Below are positions 16,982 to 25,381 of a stretch of DNA of 64,000 bases, in pieces. The DNA is from Microbacterium sp. BR1. Its GTDB lineage: Bacteria; Actinomycetota; Actinomycetes; Actinomycetales; Microbacteriaceae. Position 1 is the first letter of the stretch, and every line of letters begins with the position of its first letter. The notes beneath the pieces were generated by a model. It ran no database searches, was not told the origin of the DNA, and saw only the letters and a program-made list of their open reading frames with translations. Where the stretch lies: NCBI RefSeq assembly GCF_002812725.1, contig NZ_NMUN01000004.1, forward strand, positions 744,001 through 808,000. Reading direction: 5' to 3'. The position numbers and the translations under genes were made by a program.

Positions 16982-18064
16982 TCAGGTGCGCTCGGTGCCG
17001 CGGGGCAGGGCCAGTGCGATCTGCTCGGGGAGCGTCAGCGGCGTCTTCGTGACGATGTCGTGCACGAACGCCAGCTTGTGGCGCACGGGACCGACCAGCT
17101 CGAACGGGTAGAGGTCGGCCGAACCCATCGACCGGTTGATCCGGTTGAACGCTTGACTCATCCAGTCCCAGTCGGTCAGCAGGCGCTGGATCGGCTCATC
17201 CCGATAGCTCTCGAGCGGCACGACATCGGTGTCGCGGTTGGTGACGTCCGCATCCAGATGGATGCCGATCGCCGCGGCCGTCTGCAGAGTTCCGGTGATG
17301 TGCAGGTAATGCGCGAAGGTCTCGGCGAAGTCCTCCCACGGATGCATCGTGGCGTACTCCGAGATGAACGACGCGCTCCACCCCTCGGGCGCCCCGCGCG
17401 AGTAGTGGCGTGCGATCGCGTCCTGATAGCTTGCGCGCTCATCGCCGAACAGGGCCCGGCAACGGTCCCAGGCTTCGTCGCTCTGCAGAAGCACGTTCTG
17501 GAAGTAGTGCCCGACCTCGTGCCGCAAGTGCCCGAGCATCGTGCGATACGGCTCGCCCAGCCGCACCCGCAGCGCCTCGCGGCGGTCGTCGAGACTCTCG
17601 GCCAGATCGATCGTGATGATGCCATTGGCATGGCCGATCACGACGCGCTCCCCCGTCGACAGGCTCGAGACGAGGTCGAAGCCGAGTCCGCCCGGACGCA
17701 GATCCCACGGCACGATCGGCAGACCGAGCTCGCCGAGTTGCAGGATCAGCCGCCGCTTCGCCTCCTCGGTCTTGCCGAGCTTCTCGAGGGCGATCGTGTC
17801 GTTGCTGTCGGGTTGGCGGCGGGTGAGTCGACACGAGAAGCACTTTCCCGCCGGCGCATCCTCGCGCACCAACCAGTTGCAACCCCACCCCCGGTTCGAG
17901 CAGGTGTACCAGGTCACGCCCTCGATCACGGTGCGACCCTGACGGATGCCGTAGAACGAGCGGTCGAGCAGGTTGAAACCCAGCTCGCCCTCGCAGTTGG
18001 GACACACGAGCGTGCCGAGAAAGACGAAGTGGCGACAGTGCGGACAACGCGGGGCAGAACTCAC
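16982..18064 (-). CDS. Putative zinc-binding metallopeptidase with N-terminal zinc ribbons
   Basis: About 360 residues. The N-terminus has two Cys pairs, CPHCRH and CPNCEGELGF, then CSNRGWGCNW and CFSCRLTR, indicating zinc ribbons. The catalytic region has HEVGHYFQ (HEXXH) and a downstream EDFAETFAHYLHI segment that can supply the third ligand. This pattern matches the Peptidase_Mx-type putative metallopeptidases; the substrate is unknown. A GTG at 18103 would add 13 residues, but the Cys pairs in related proteins start close to the N-terminus, so GTG 18064 is preferred. It follows the deacetylase gene on the same strand and may be cotranscribed with it. Confidence 0.82.
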   Translation of the reverse strand: MSSAPRCPHCRHFVFLGTLVCPNCEGELGFNLLDRSFYGIRQGRTVIEGVTWYTCSNRGWGCNWLVREDAPAGKCFSCRLTRRQPDSNDTIALEKLGKTEEAKRRLILQLGELGLPIVPWDLRPGGLGFDLVSSLSTGERVVIGHANGIITIDLAESLDDRREALRVRLGEPYRTMLGHLRHEVGHYFQNVLLQSDEAWDRCRALFGDERASYQDAIARHYSRGAPEGWSASFISEYATMHPWEDFAETFAHYLHITGTLQTAAAIGIHLDADVTNRDTDVVPLESYRDEPIQRLLTDWDWMSQAFNRINRSMGSADLYPFELVGPVRHKLAFVHDIVTKTPLTLPEQIALALPRGTERT

Positions 18065-18107
18065 GTGTTCACCGTAGCGCCCGGAACCCGCCTCCTGAGC
18101 CACGGGA

Positions 18108-19637
18108 TCAGGGGGCGTAGCGGACGATTCCGCCGGGAATCTGGCCGTCGAACAGCTTCGACAGGGTCACGAGGCTGAAACCGCGATCGAGCAGACCGTC
18201 CAGGAGCTGCGGCATGATGCGTGACGTGCCCTCCTGAATGTCGTGCATGAGCATGATCGTGCCGATCCGCGGCGCGCTCACCGAGTACGCGAGCAGGTCG
18301 GCATCGGACGGGCCCGCCCAGTCACGCGTGTCGACGCTCCACAGGATCGCGGGCATGCCTGCGACGCCGAGCACACGTTCGTTCAGCGCACCATACGGCG
18401 GACGGAAGGTCGAGACGGCCTGACCCGACAGCGAACGCAGCAGATCCGCCGTCGACCGCAGCTCGGATGCGATCCGCTCGTCCGAGAGCGTCGTCAGGTC
18501 GGGGTGGTTCCAGGTGTGGTTGCCGATCTGGTGGCCCTCGGCCGAAACCCGTCGCACGGTGTCGGGCCGATTCTGCGCGTTGCGACCGAGCATGAAGAAG
18601 GTGGCCGCCGAGTGCCGGTCCCGAAGCGCGTCGAGGATGCCATCGGTCAGTCCGCTCGGTCCGTCATCCATCGTCAGGGCCATGCACGGCACGAGATCGC
18701 ACGATGTCCGGTCGAATGCTGCTCCGGCGGTCGTCGGGCCCGCGAAGGCACCCTGCGCATCGGCGATGACACGCCCGAACTCCGTGAGCGCGGGATCGTA
18801 GGACGTTCGGGGCAGCGAGACCCACACCGGATGCTCGGGGTCGGGCGTCTGCCAACCCGCGAGCCCCTCGAGCTCGGGCGCCGTGAACCCGACCGGCAGC
18901 GGAACGACCAGCTCGCCGTCGACGAACGACGCATCTTGGAGCGCCCTGCTCAGAGCCGCTCGCTGCTCGTCCGACGGCGGAGAAACCTGGCTCAGGCTGA
19001 GGCCGCCCGCGGCACGGCGCGCGACCGACACGACGTCCTCCCAGAGCAGGTCGTTCTGGCCGATCAACGAAGCACCGTCGCCGACCGCGCCGGTCGCGAC
19101 ATCCGCATAGAGGGTGACGATCTGGTCGGACTCGACCGCCGCGGCGGAACCGCGAACGACACGCAGGCGCTCTCCGAACGTCGATCCCGCGGCGTGCACG
19201 ATCTCACAGACGACGACGGTGTGCGAGTCGGTCGCCGCCCCGAGCAGGTCTGCGGCGGGCAGTGCAGTAACCCCCGCTACACACCCACGCTCACGCAGCG
19301 CCGCCTCGACACCGAAGACCTGTGGTTCGTAGCCGACCCCGGACGCGGTGGATTGTTCGCCGATCGCGGCACGCACCGTCGCCTCGACCGCATCGTTCAG
19401 CGGCTGCGACCCGGGCAGGTACGCCCAGCGCGCTTCCACGCGGACGGAGTCGTTCCGGATTCGCTGCGGTGCCAGGGCGATACCGGCGGGGTCGACCGGC
19501 GGTGGTGGTGCCGTCAGCATCCGTCCCACGACCGGCCACTGCGCCGGCGTCCACGACGGATCGGTATCGGGCGCGCATGCCGACAATCCGACGACCCCCA
19601 CGGCGACGAGCACCGCCGCCAGAACCCTGCGCGCCAT
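18108..19637 (-). CDS. Polysaccharide deacetylase (NodB homology, CE4) lipoprotein
   Basis: 509 residues. The lipobox GLSAC (Cys about 21) predicts a lipid-anchored extracellular protein. A large N-terminal domain of about 270 residues precedes the NodB domain. The CE4 motifs are present: TMDDGPS (metal-binding Asp pair), HTWNHP, RPPYG, DTRDW and LMHDI. This points to removal of acetyl groups from peptidoglycan or another surface glycan. Its start overlaps the stop of the upstream membrane-protein gene by one base (TGATG), so the two are translationally coupled. Confidence 0.9.
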   Translation of the reverse strand: MARRVLAAVLVAVGVVGLSACAPDTDPSWTPAQWPVVGRMLTAPPPPVDPAGIALAPQRIRNDSVRVEARWAYLPGSQPLNDAVEATVRAAIGEQSTASGVGYEPQVFGVEAALRERGCVAGVTALPAADLLGAATDSHTVVVCEIVHAAGSTFGERLRVVRGSAAAVESDQIVTLYADVATGAVGDGASLIGQNDLLWEDVVSVARRAAGGLSLSQVSPPSDEQRAALSRALQDASFVDGELVVPLPVGFTAPELEGLAGWQTPDPEHPVWVSLPRTSYDPALTEFGRVIADAQGAFAGPTTAGAAFDRTSCDLVPCMALTMDDGPSGLTDGILDALRDRHSAATFFMLGRNAQNRPDTVRRVSAEGHQIGNHTWNHPDLTTLSDERIASELRSTADLLRSLSGQAVSTFRPPYGALNERVLGVAGMPAILWSVDTRDWAGPSDADLLAYSVSAPRIGTIMLMHDIQEGTSRIMPQLLDGLLDRGFSLVTLSKLFDGQIPGGIVRYAP

Positions 19638-20155
19638 CAGGACGTCACGTCGATCTGTGCGAGAAGTTCGGCGAGCTCGGCGTCGTAGCCCGCGCGCGGG
19701 CCCGACACGAAGGTCAGCAGCGCATTTCCGGAGACGACCACCCCCACAACGAGTTCACCGTCCTGTGTGTTCGCGTGCACCAGTTCCTGACCCGCGACCG
19801 TCGTTTCGCGGCTGAGCGCATCGAGCGGGCGCGGCGCGATGTCGCCCAGCGCGACCACCGGGTCGCCCCCGTCGCGCAGCGTCAGATCGACCTGCATCAG
19901 CCCGTCCGGACTCGTGAGCGTCACGCGTGACTCGTCGGCGAATGTGGGCCGCATCGCCCATCCCGCGGGCACGGGAACGGATGCTTCGGCCTGCTCGGCA
20001 CGGATCGTCGTCGTCGTGTCGTCTTCCGCGACGAGCGTCGTCGCCGCTACCCAGATCGGGGGTAACAAAGCCACGACGGCGACACCCAGCATCGCGGTCA
20101 CGACAGCCGTCAATACGACGACGCCGAGCGCACGTTGAACGGAACTTCTCGCCAC
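19637..20155 (-). CDS. Predicted membrane-anchored extracytoplasmic protein, unknown function
   Basis: 172 residues from the GTG at 20155, chosen for a GAGGA-type ribosome binding site; a GTG at 20245 would add 30 charged residues. One membrane helix (about residues 9-36, LGVVVLTAVVTAMLGVAVVA) is followed by a mixed beta-rich domain with ESRVTLTSPDGLMQVDL and GELVVGVVVSGNALLTF. No family is recognised, though the shape resembles small lipoprotein-like LpqN/PsbP domains. It is coupled to the polysaccharide deacetylase downstream, so an envelope role is likely. Confidence 0.75.
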   Translation of the reverse strand: MARSSVQRALGVVVLTAVVTAMLGVAVVALLPPIWVAATTLVAEDDTTTTIRAEQAEASVPVPAGWAMRPTFADESRVTLTSPDGLMQVDLTLRDGGDPVVALGDIAPRPLDALSRETTVAGQELVHANTQDGELVVGVVVSGNALLTFVSGPRAGYDAELAELLAQIDVTS

Positions 20156-20245
20156 CTCGAAATCCTCGCGGAACGCCCCGCGGTTGACGCGGAAGCGCGC
20201 CGAATATACGTCACGAGTGCACCGCCGCGCCTCCGCGATTCGCAC

Positions 20246-20335
20246 GAGGGTCCGACCTAGACTCCCGACCGGGGAGCTTTGACCGGCGCAATCCGGTGAA
20301 TCAGGGGCAGGCAGAGATCACGAAAAAGGGGAATC
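20246..20335 (+). promoter_or_regulatory. Structured leader before the coiled-coil/HEXXH gene pair
   Basis: The leader can form ACCGG/CCGGT with GAATC directly after it, preceded by GGGGAGC. The arrangement of GGGGA, a short stem and GGTGAATC recalls part of the c-di-AMP (ydaO-yuaA) riboswitch core. The rest of that motif is not convincing and the leader is short, so this is only a lead. AAAGGGGAA before the GTG at 20336 is the ribosome binding site. Confidence 0.25.
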
Positions 20336-20674
20336 GTGTTCCAACAGACGAAGGACATGCGCGAAGCGCAGCCGTCCGTGTCGACACGCCCGCACGATCG
20401 CGAACGTCGGCGCGCACGGGGGCGTCGACTCGTCGCCCTCCTGACGGCCGTCGCCGTCGTCTGCACGCTTGCGGCGTTCGGGGTCGGTGTCACCGCGCAG
20501 ACGCGCGCCGAGGCACGGGTCGTCGAACTCGATGGGCGGATCACCCTGCTCCAGTTGCGCCTGCAGAACCACCTCGACCAGGTCGACGAGCTCACCACAC
20601 GCGCGGCAGAACGCCAGGCCAAGAACGACGACGCCCGCGCCGCACTGGACTCGACGGAAGGTTTTCTTCAGTGA
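20336..20674 (+). CDS. Small single-pass membrane coiled-coil protein
   Basis: 112 residues. A basic cytoplasmic N-terminus (RERRRARGRR) is followed by one membrane helix (about 32-54, LVALLTAVAVVCTLAAFGVG) and then a charged coiled coil to the C-terminus (ELDGRITLLQLRLQNHLDQV). The layout is like FtsL/DivIC-type or phage-shock-type bitopic proteins, but no family is recognised. The stop overlaps the start of the next gene as GTGA, and that gene has the same helix-plus-coiled-coil layout, so the two probably form a complex at the membrane. Confidence 0.75.
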   Translation: MFQQTKDMREAQPSVSTRPHDRERRRARGRRLVALLTAVAVVCTLAAFGVGVTAQTRAEARVVELDGRITLLQLRLQNHLDQVDELTTRAAERQAKNDDARAALDSTEGFLQ

Positions 20675-21615
20675 GGGCCTCGTCATGGACCCTGATCGTC
20701 GTTTCGGGAATCGCGGTCTTCACCATCACGATGGGGACGATCAAGGTCGCGGAACTCAACACCGTGGCCGATGCCCGCGAGTCACGGTTGCTCGCGCTCG
20801 AGACGAAGATCGACGATGCCGAATCGTCCTTGACCGACCTGCGCACCACGATCGACGGCGAGAACGCCGAGGCATCCGTCCTCGCCGAAGCGGGCAAGGA
20901 GCGAGTCGCCTTCGTCGAGGCGGTCGGCGCCCTGCGGACGGCGCTGGACAAGGCCGCGAACAAGGTCGACGTGGGCTCGCAGCGCCAGGCCGCGCTCGAT
21001 GCGCAGGCCACGGTCGCCGCGGCCCCCGCTGAGCCCGAAACCTACGTCGAACCGACCGCGGCCGTGCAGCGCGCGACGAGCGAGGTGGACGCGAAGGTCA
21101 ACGCGTACGAGGCCGAACAGCGTCGCAAGGCGGCCGCGGCCGCGGCGCGCTCATACTCCGCGCCCATCGCCCGAGGATCGGGCTCTGCCCCGTCGACCGG
21201 GGGCGGTGGCGGTGGCGGGGGCGGCGGCGGCTGGTTCGCCGAGATGCGCGCCATCCTGAACAACGTCGGCGGTGGCGGTTACGCCCTGGTCGAGTACGAC
21301 GGCAACTGCGGCGGCGTGACGGCCCCGGCCTGCGCGAGCAGCGGCGGGACCATCATGGTGTCGTCGGCGGTGGCGAACTGGCCGTACGTGACCAAGGTCT
21401 GGGGCATGACGCACGAGCTGGCGCACCAGTACCAGTTCCGGGTGTGGAAGCAGATGACCGCATCGCCGTCGTACCAGACGCTGTTCAACAAGAACCCCGA
21501 ACTGCTCGCGAATTGCATGGCCGCCACGCGCGGTGCGACGCAGGCGGCCGGCGGATGCGGCCCGGCTCAGCTCGGCTGGGCGGCGGGCATCTGGCAGGGC
21601 ATCGTCGCCGGCTGA
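20671..21615 (+). CDS. Membrane-anchored coiled-coil protein with poly-Gly hinge and HEXXH metallopeptidase-like domain
   Basis: 314 residues. An N-terminal membrane helix (about 7-25) is followed by a coiled coil (about 27-160), a run of 11 Gly (about 177-187) and a C-terminal domain of about 125 residues. That domain has MTHELAHQYQF (HELAH at 248-252) and, 25 residues on, NPELLANCMA. This resembles the ELQADC helix that supplies the third zinc ligand in YpfJ-like neutral zinc peptidases, giving E277 as candidate. Four Cys (213, 221, 282, 296) could form disulfides outside the cell. It is coupled to the preceding coiled-coil gene. Protease activity is inferred. Confidence 0.8.
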   Translation: MRASSWTLIVVSGIAVFTITMGTIKVAELNTVADARESRLLALETKIDDAESSLTDLRTTIDGENAEASVLAEAGKERVAFVEAVGALRTALDKAANKVDVGSQRQAALDAQATVAAAPAEPETYVEPTAAVQRATSEVDAKVNAYEAEQRRKAAAAAARSYSAPIARGSGSAPSTGGGGGGGGGGGWFAEMRAILNNVGGGGYALVEYDGNCGGVTAPACASSGGTIMVSSAVANWPYVTKVWGMTHELAHQYQFRVWKQMTASPSYQTLFNKNPELLANCMAATRGATQAAGGCGPAQLGWAAGIWQGIVAG

Positions 21616-21645
21616 CCCGCGCGCCCTCCCCTCCGGGCGCGAGAC

Positions 21646-21691
21646 GTCGCGACACGCCGTTCCACATGTTGCTGGAACGGCGTGTCGCGAC
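21646..21691. terminator. Long palindrome (convergent-end family, copy A)
   Basis: Arms 21646-21664 and 21673-21691 are a perfect 19-base inverted repeat beginning GTCGCGACACGCC, with an 8-base loop. It is followed by CGTTCGGCG. It lies between two convergent genes, so it can end transcription from both sides. It shares its core with the palindromes at 28042 and 42441. Confidence 0.8.
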
Positions 21692-21724
21692 CGTTCGGCG
21701 CGCGACGCCGGGCCCAACGTGGTG

Positions 21725-23422
21725 CTACGGCGCCAACCACACGGTGGATGCGGGCGGGACCACACCCGGCGCCGCGCCCGGATCGCTCGAAAGGACGACC
21801 GACGACCCGGCCGCGTCCAGCGCGTGGGGTGCATCCCCGAAGTTCGTCACGACCTGCCACCCGTTCGGCCGCGCGAACCGGAGTACATCGGGCCGCCCGG
21901 TCTCGATCCACTCGAGGCCCTCGTCCGCCTGAACACGTGCGCGCACGGCGAGGGCCCGACGGTACAGAGCGAGTGTCGAGTCGGGATCATCGTCCTGGCG
22001 CTCGACCGCGTACTCCCCCATCCACGCCGGCTGCGGCAGGTGCGCTTCGCCCGCGCCGAAACCGAATGACGGACCGGATGCCTCCCAGGGCAGCGGCACC
22101 CGGCATCCGTCCCGTCCGAGGTCGGCACCGGGGCTCCGGAAGAATGTCGGGTCCTGGCGCTGCCCGTCCTCGATCTCGGCGACCTCGTGCAGGCCGAGCT
22201 CTTCGCCCTGGTACAGGTATGCGGATCCCGGAAGACCGAGGACGAACAGCGTCGCCGCCCGCGCGCGTCTCTCCCCGCGTTCACGGTCGAGCTTCGGGTC
22301 GGTGCCCCCGGAGAGAAGCCACTCCTGGCCGTGCTTGCGCGCGGGACGGCCATCGGCGCCTCGCTCGGCGTCGGGGAGACCGTATCGGGTTGCGTGGCGC
22401 ACGACGTCGTGGTTCGACAGCACCCAGGTGCTGGACGACCCCGACGACTGCGCCAGCTCGAGGTTCGCGGTCACGATCTCGCGAAACTGCGACGCGTCGA
22501 AGTCGGCCTCGAGCAGGTCGAAGTTGAATGCCTGTCCCAGGCTCTCCGAGCTGGCGTAGAGCGGCACGCGCGATCGGTCGACCCACGCTTCCGCGACGGC
22601 CGTACGCGGAGGGTCGTACGAATCGAACACGGCCCGCCACTCGGCATACACCTCGTGCACGTCGTCGCGGTCGATCGTGGGGTGCTGTCCATCACGGGGC
22701 ATGGCGTCGAGCTCGGCCTGCGTGGGCAGCACGTCCGCGAGGTCCTTCGTGAGCATGTGCGCAACGTCGATACGGAATCCGTCGACACCGCGGTCGGACC
22801 AGAATCGCAGGGTCCGCACGAAGTCGGCGCGCACCTCGGGGTTCGCCCAGTTCAGATCAGGCTGCTCGACCGCGAAATGGTGCAGGTACCACTGACCGTC
22901 GGGTACTCGTTCCCAGGCGGATCCGCCGAAGGCCGAGACCCAATCGCTTGGCGGGAGCGAGCCATCCGGTCCCGTCCCCTCACGGAAGATGTAGCGATCT
23001 CGGGCGGGCGACCCGGGCTCCGCGAGCAGCGCTTCCTGGAACCACTCGTGCAGATCGGACGTGTGGTTCGGCACGATGTCCACGACGACCCGGATGCCCC
23101 GCTCGTGCAACGCCGCCACCATGTGGTCGAAGTCCTCGAGAGTCCCGAGTTTGGGATCCACGTCCCGGTAGTCCGCGACGTCGTACCCGCCGTCCGCCAG
23201 CGCCGACGGATAGAACGGGCTCAACCACACGGCATCGATCCCGAGTTCGTCGAGGTAGTCGACGCGGGAGGTGATCCCCGCGATGTCACCGAGCCCATTC
23301 CCATCCAGATCCGCGAAGCTCCGTGGGTACACCTGGTACACGACCGCCTGGCGCCACCAGGGCGCGGCCTCGGCTGACGCCGTTCGACGGATTTCGGGGG
23401 CCGGGGAGACTGCGTGACTCAT
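21725..23422 (-). CDS. GH13 alpha-glucosidase / oligo-1,6-glucosidase-type enzyme
   Basis: 565 residues, cytoplasmic. The GH13 motifs are DIVPNH, the nucleophile Asp in GFRIDVAHML, the acid/base Glu in AVAEAWVD and LSNHDVV. The opening WWRQAVVYQVYPRSFAD and the domain B length fit oligo-1,6-glucosidases, trehalulose/sucrose-type and alpha-glucosidases. The start at 23422 is preferred because GAAAGGA lies upstream; an ATG at 23455 would add 11 residues. It is the last gene of a minus-strand sugar uptake operon and should hydrolyse the imported alpha-glucoside. The exact linkage is unknown. Confidence 0.9.
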   Translation of the reverse strand: MSHAVSPAPEIRRTASAEAAPWWRQAVVYQVYPRSFADLDGNGLGDIAGITSRVDYLDELGIDAVWLSPFYPSALADGGYDVADYRDVDPKLGTLEDFDHMVAALHERGIRVVVDIVPNHTSDLHEWFQEALLAEPGSPARDRYIFREGTGPDGSLPPSDWVSAFGGSAWERVPDGQWYLHHFAVEQPDLNWANPEVRADFVRTLRFWSDRGVDGFRIDVAHMLTKDLADVLPTQAELDAMPRDGQHPTIDRDDVHEVYAEWRAVFDSYDPPRTAVAEAWVDRSRVPLYASSESLGQAFNFDLLEADFDASQFREIVTANLELAQSSGSSSTWVLSNHDVVRHATRYGLPDAERGADGRPARKHGQEWLLSGGTDPKLDRERGERRARAATLFVLGLPGSAYLYQGEELGLHEVAEIEDGQRQDPTFFRSPGADLGRDGCRVPLPWEASGPSFGFGAGEAHLPQPAWMGEYAVERQDDDPDSTLALYRRALAVRARVQADEGLEWIETGRPDVLRFARPNGWQVVTNFGDAPHALDAAGSSVVLSSDPGAAPGVVPPASTVWLAP

Positions 23423-23486
23423 CAGAGAGCGAGTCCTTTCTTCGGGGGCGGTCATGCGGTTGTGCAGTATGCGCGCGACACGGGCC

Positions 23487-24404
23487 TCAGCCCTTGACGG
23501 CGCCCTGGGTCACACCCTCCATCACCCATCGCTGGGTGAAGAGGTATACGACGATCGCGGGTGCCATGGCCATCAGGTACGACGCGAACGACACGTTGTA
23601 GTTGTTGCTGAACTGGGTCTGGAAGATGCTCTGCACGACCGGGAGAGTCTGCAACCCGGGATCCGAGATGATCAGCGACGGCATCATGAAGTCGTTCCAC
23701 GAGGCCAGGAACGCGAAGATGCCGACCGTAGCGCTCATCGGCGCGAGCAGCGGAAAGATCAGCCGCCAGAACGTCTGCCACGTCGAGGCGCCGTCGATCC
23801 GTGCACTCTCTTCCAGCTCGGCCGGAATCGAGCGCAGGAATGCCGTGAAGAGCAGGATGCTGAAGCTCAGCTGGAACATGATGTGCAGGATCGCAACGCC
23901 GGCCGGGTTGTCTAGGCCGAGCAGTCCCGTCAGCTGGATCTGCGGTAGCGCCACGACCGGGAACGGCAGGAACATCGCGGCGAGCAGGTAGTAGAACGAG
24001 TAGCGGAACAGCTTGCGATCCCAGTTCCGAGAGATGGCGAACGATGCCCATGCGGCCAACACGATGGTGCCGACGACGGTTCCCGCCGTGATGAGCACCG
24101 AGACGGTGAAGGCCAGCGGGAAGTTGGTCAGGTTCCAGGCCGTGACGAACCCTTCGATGCTGAAGGGACTCGGCAGCGAGAAGGCGTTGCCATCCACGGC
24201 CTGCGACTGCGTCTTGAACGCCATCGACAGGGTGACGTACAGCGGGATGAGCACCGTGACGGTGCACAGCAGAAGGATGATCGTGGTCGACCAGTTGACG
24301 CGCTCCATCGCGGATCGGCCCCGGCCGGTCTTGCGCGGAGCGTCGCCCGCGAGCGTCCGTTCGGCGTCGATGTCCTCGGCGATGAGGGCTGGTTGGACTG
24401 TCAT
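23487..24404 (-). CDS. Carbohydrate ABC transporter permease (MalG-type)
   Basis: 305 residues with six membrane helices. The permease EAA loop contacting the ATPase is visible as ELEESARIDGASTWQTFWRLIFPLL. The N-terminal 45 residues are cytoplasmic and charged. This is the second inner-membrane subunit of a sugar importer, pairing with the MalF-type permease encoded immediately upstream; the stop and start overlap as TGATG. The operon continues into the GH13 glucosidase. No ATPase gene is in the operon. Confidence 0.93.
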   Translation of the reverse strand: MTVQPALIAEDIDAERTLAGDAPRKTGRGRSAMERVNWSTTIILLLCTVTVLIPLYVTLSMAFKTQSQAVDGNAFSLPSPFSIEGFVTAWNLTNFPLAFTVSVLITAGTVVGTIVLAAWASFAISRNWDRKLFRYSFYYLLAAMFLPFPVVALPQIQLTGLLGLDNPAGVAILHIMFQLSFSILLFTAFLRSIPAELEESARIDGASTWQTFWRLIFPLLAPMSATVGIFAFLASWNDFMMPSLIISDPGLQTLPVVQSIFQTQFSNNYNVSFASYLMAMAPAIVVYLFTQRWVMEGVTQGAVKG

Positions 24405-25336
24405 CAGAACACGTTCCTTCCGCGCGTCAGCCGCAGCTGGATGAGCGAGATCACGACGACGATGACGAAGAAGATCGTCGCGTTCGCCATCTGGTAGGCA
24501 TAGTCGCCGCCGGTGAAGCCCGTCACGATCGTCATGGCGATGCTGCGGGTGGAGGTGCCGGGACCGCCGTTGGTCAGGCCGACGATGATGTCGTAGGCGT
24601 TCAGGAAGTTCTTGAAGCCGAGGATCACATTGATCACGACGTAGCCCGCGACGAGCGGCAGCGTGATGCGCAGCAGTTGCTGACGTTTCCCCGCCCCGTC
24701 GAGCTCGGCGGCCTCGTATACGTCGCCGGGAATGGAGAGGAGTCCGGCGATGTAGATCAGCAGCGTTCCCGGGATCGCCTGCCACGCGGTCACGATCACG
24801 ATCGCAACCCAGGCCAGGTCGGGGTTCGCGAGGATGCTCTCGCTGAGCCATCCGACTCCCACGGCCTGCCCGAGGGCCGGAACCGAGTTCGAGAACAGGA
24901 AGTTGAAGACGAACGCGATGACGATTCCCGAGATCACCATCGGGATGACGAAGACCGTTCGGAGCGCCGTCTTGAATCGGATGCGCGAGGTCAGCCCCAC
25001 CGCCAGCAGGAACGCGAGCACGTTGACGGCGAGCACCGTCACCGCCGCGAAGCCGAAGGTGAACAGATAGCTCTGCAGGATCGCGGGGTCGGAGAAGAGC
25101 GCGATGTAGTTGATCAGGCCGATGAACTCCCAGTCGCCGAACCCGATCGAGTTGGTGAAGCTGAAGAAGATTCCGATGACTGCCGGCACCGTGATCGCGA
25201 GGGTGAACAGGATGAGGCTCGGCAGCAGGAAGACGTAGTAGATCCCCTCGACCTTGCGCCGCTTCCTGGTGAGCGCGGGCGCGGCGGTGCGCCCGCGAGT
25301 CTTCGGCGTGATCAATGTCGCCGTTGTCGTGGCCAT
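24404..25336 (-). CDS. Carbohydrate ABC transporter permease (MalF/UgpA-type)
   Basis: 310 residues with six membrane helices after a basic N-terminus (TRKRRKVEGIYYVFLLPSL). The EAA motif reads YEAAELDGAGKRQQLLRITLPLV. It forms the translocation channel with the downstream MalG-type permease, receiving sugar from the lipoprotein encoded upstream. The ATG at 25336 has GAAGGGAAG upstream, somewhat far at about 14 bases. Confidence 0.93.
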   Translation of the reverse strand: MATTTATLITPKTRGRTAAPALTRKRRKVEGIYYVFLLPSLILFTLAITVPAVIGIFFSFTNSIGFGDWEFIGLINYIALFSDPAILQSYLFTFGFAAVTVLAVNVLAFLLAVGLTSRIRFKTALRTVFVIPMVISGIVIAFVFNFLFSNSVPALGQAVGVGWLSESILANPDLAWVAIVIVTAWQAIPGTLLIYIAGLLSIPGDVYEAAELDGAGKRQQLLRITLPLVAGYVVINVILGFKNFLNAYDIIVGLTNGGPGTSTRSIAMTIVTGFTGGDYAYQMANATIFFVIVVVISLIQLRLTRGRNVF

Positions 25337-25381
25337 GATGTGTGTCGCTTCCCTTCGTTGGGTCTCGCGTGAAGTGTCGGG

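Noticed and set aside
22187-23377. Plus-strand frame over the GH13 gene
   Set aside because: Antisense to an intact GH13 enzyme with all catalytic motifs.
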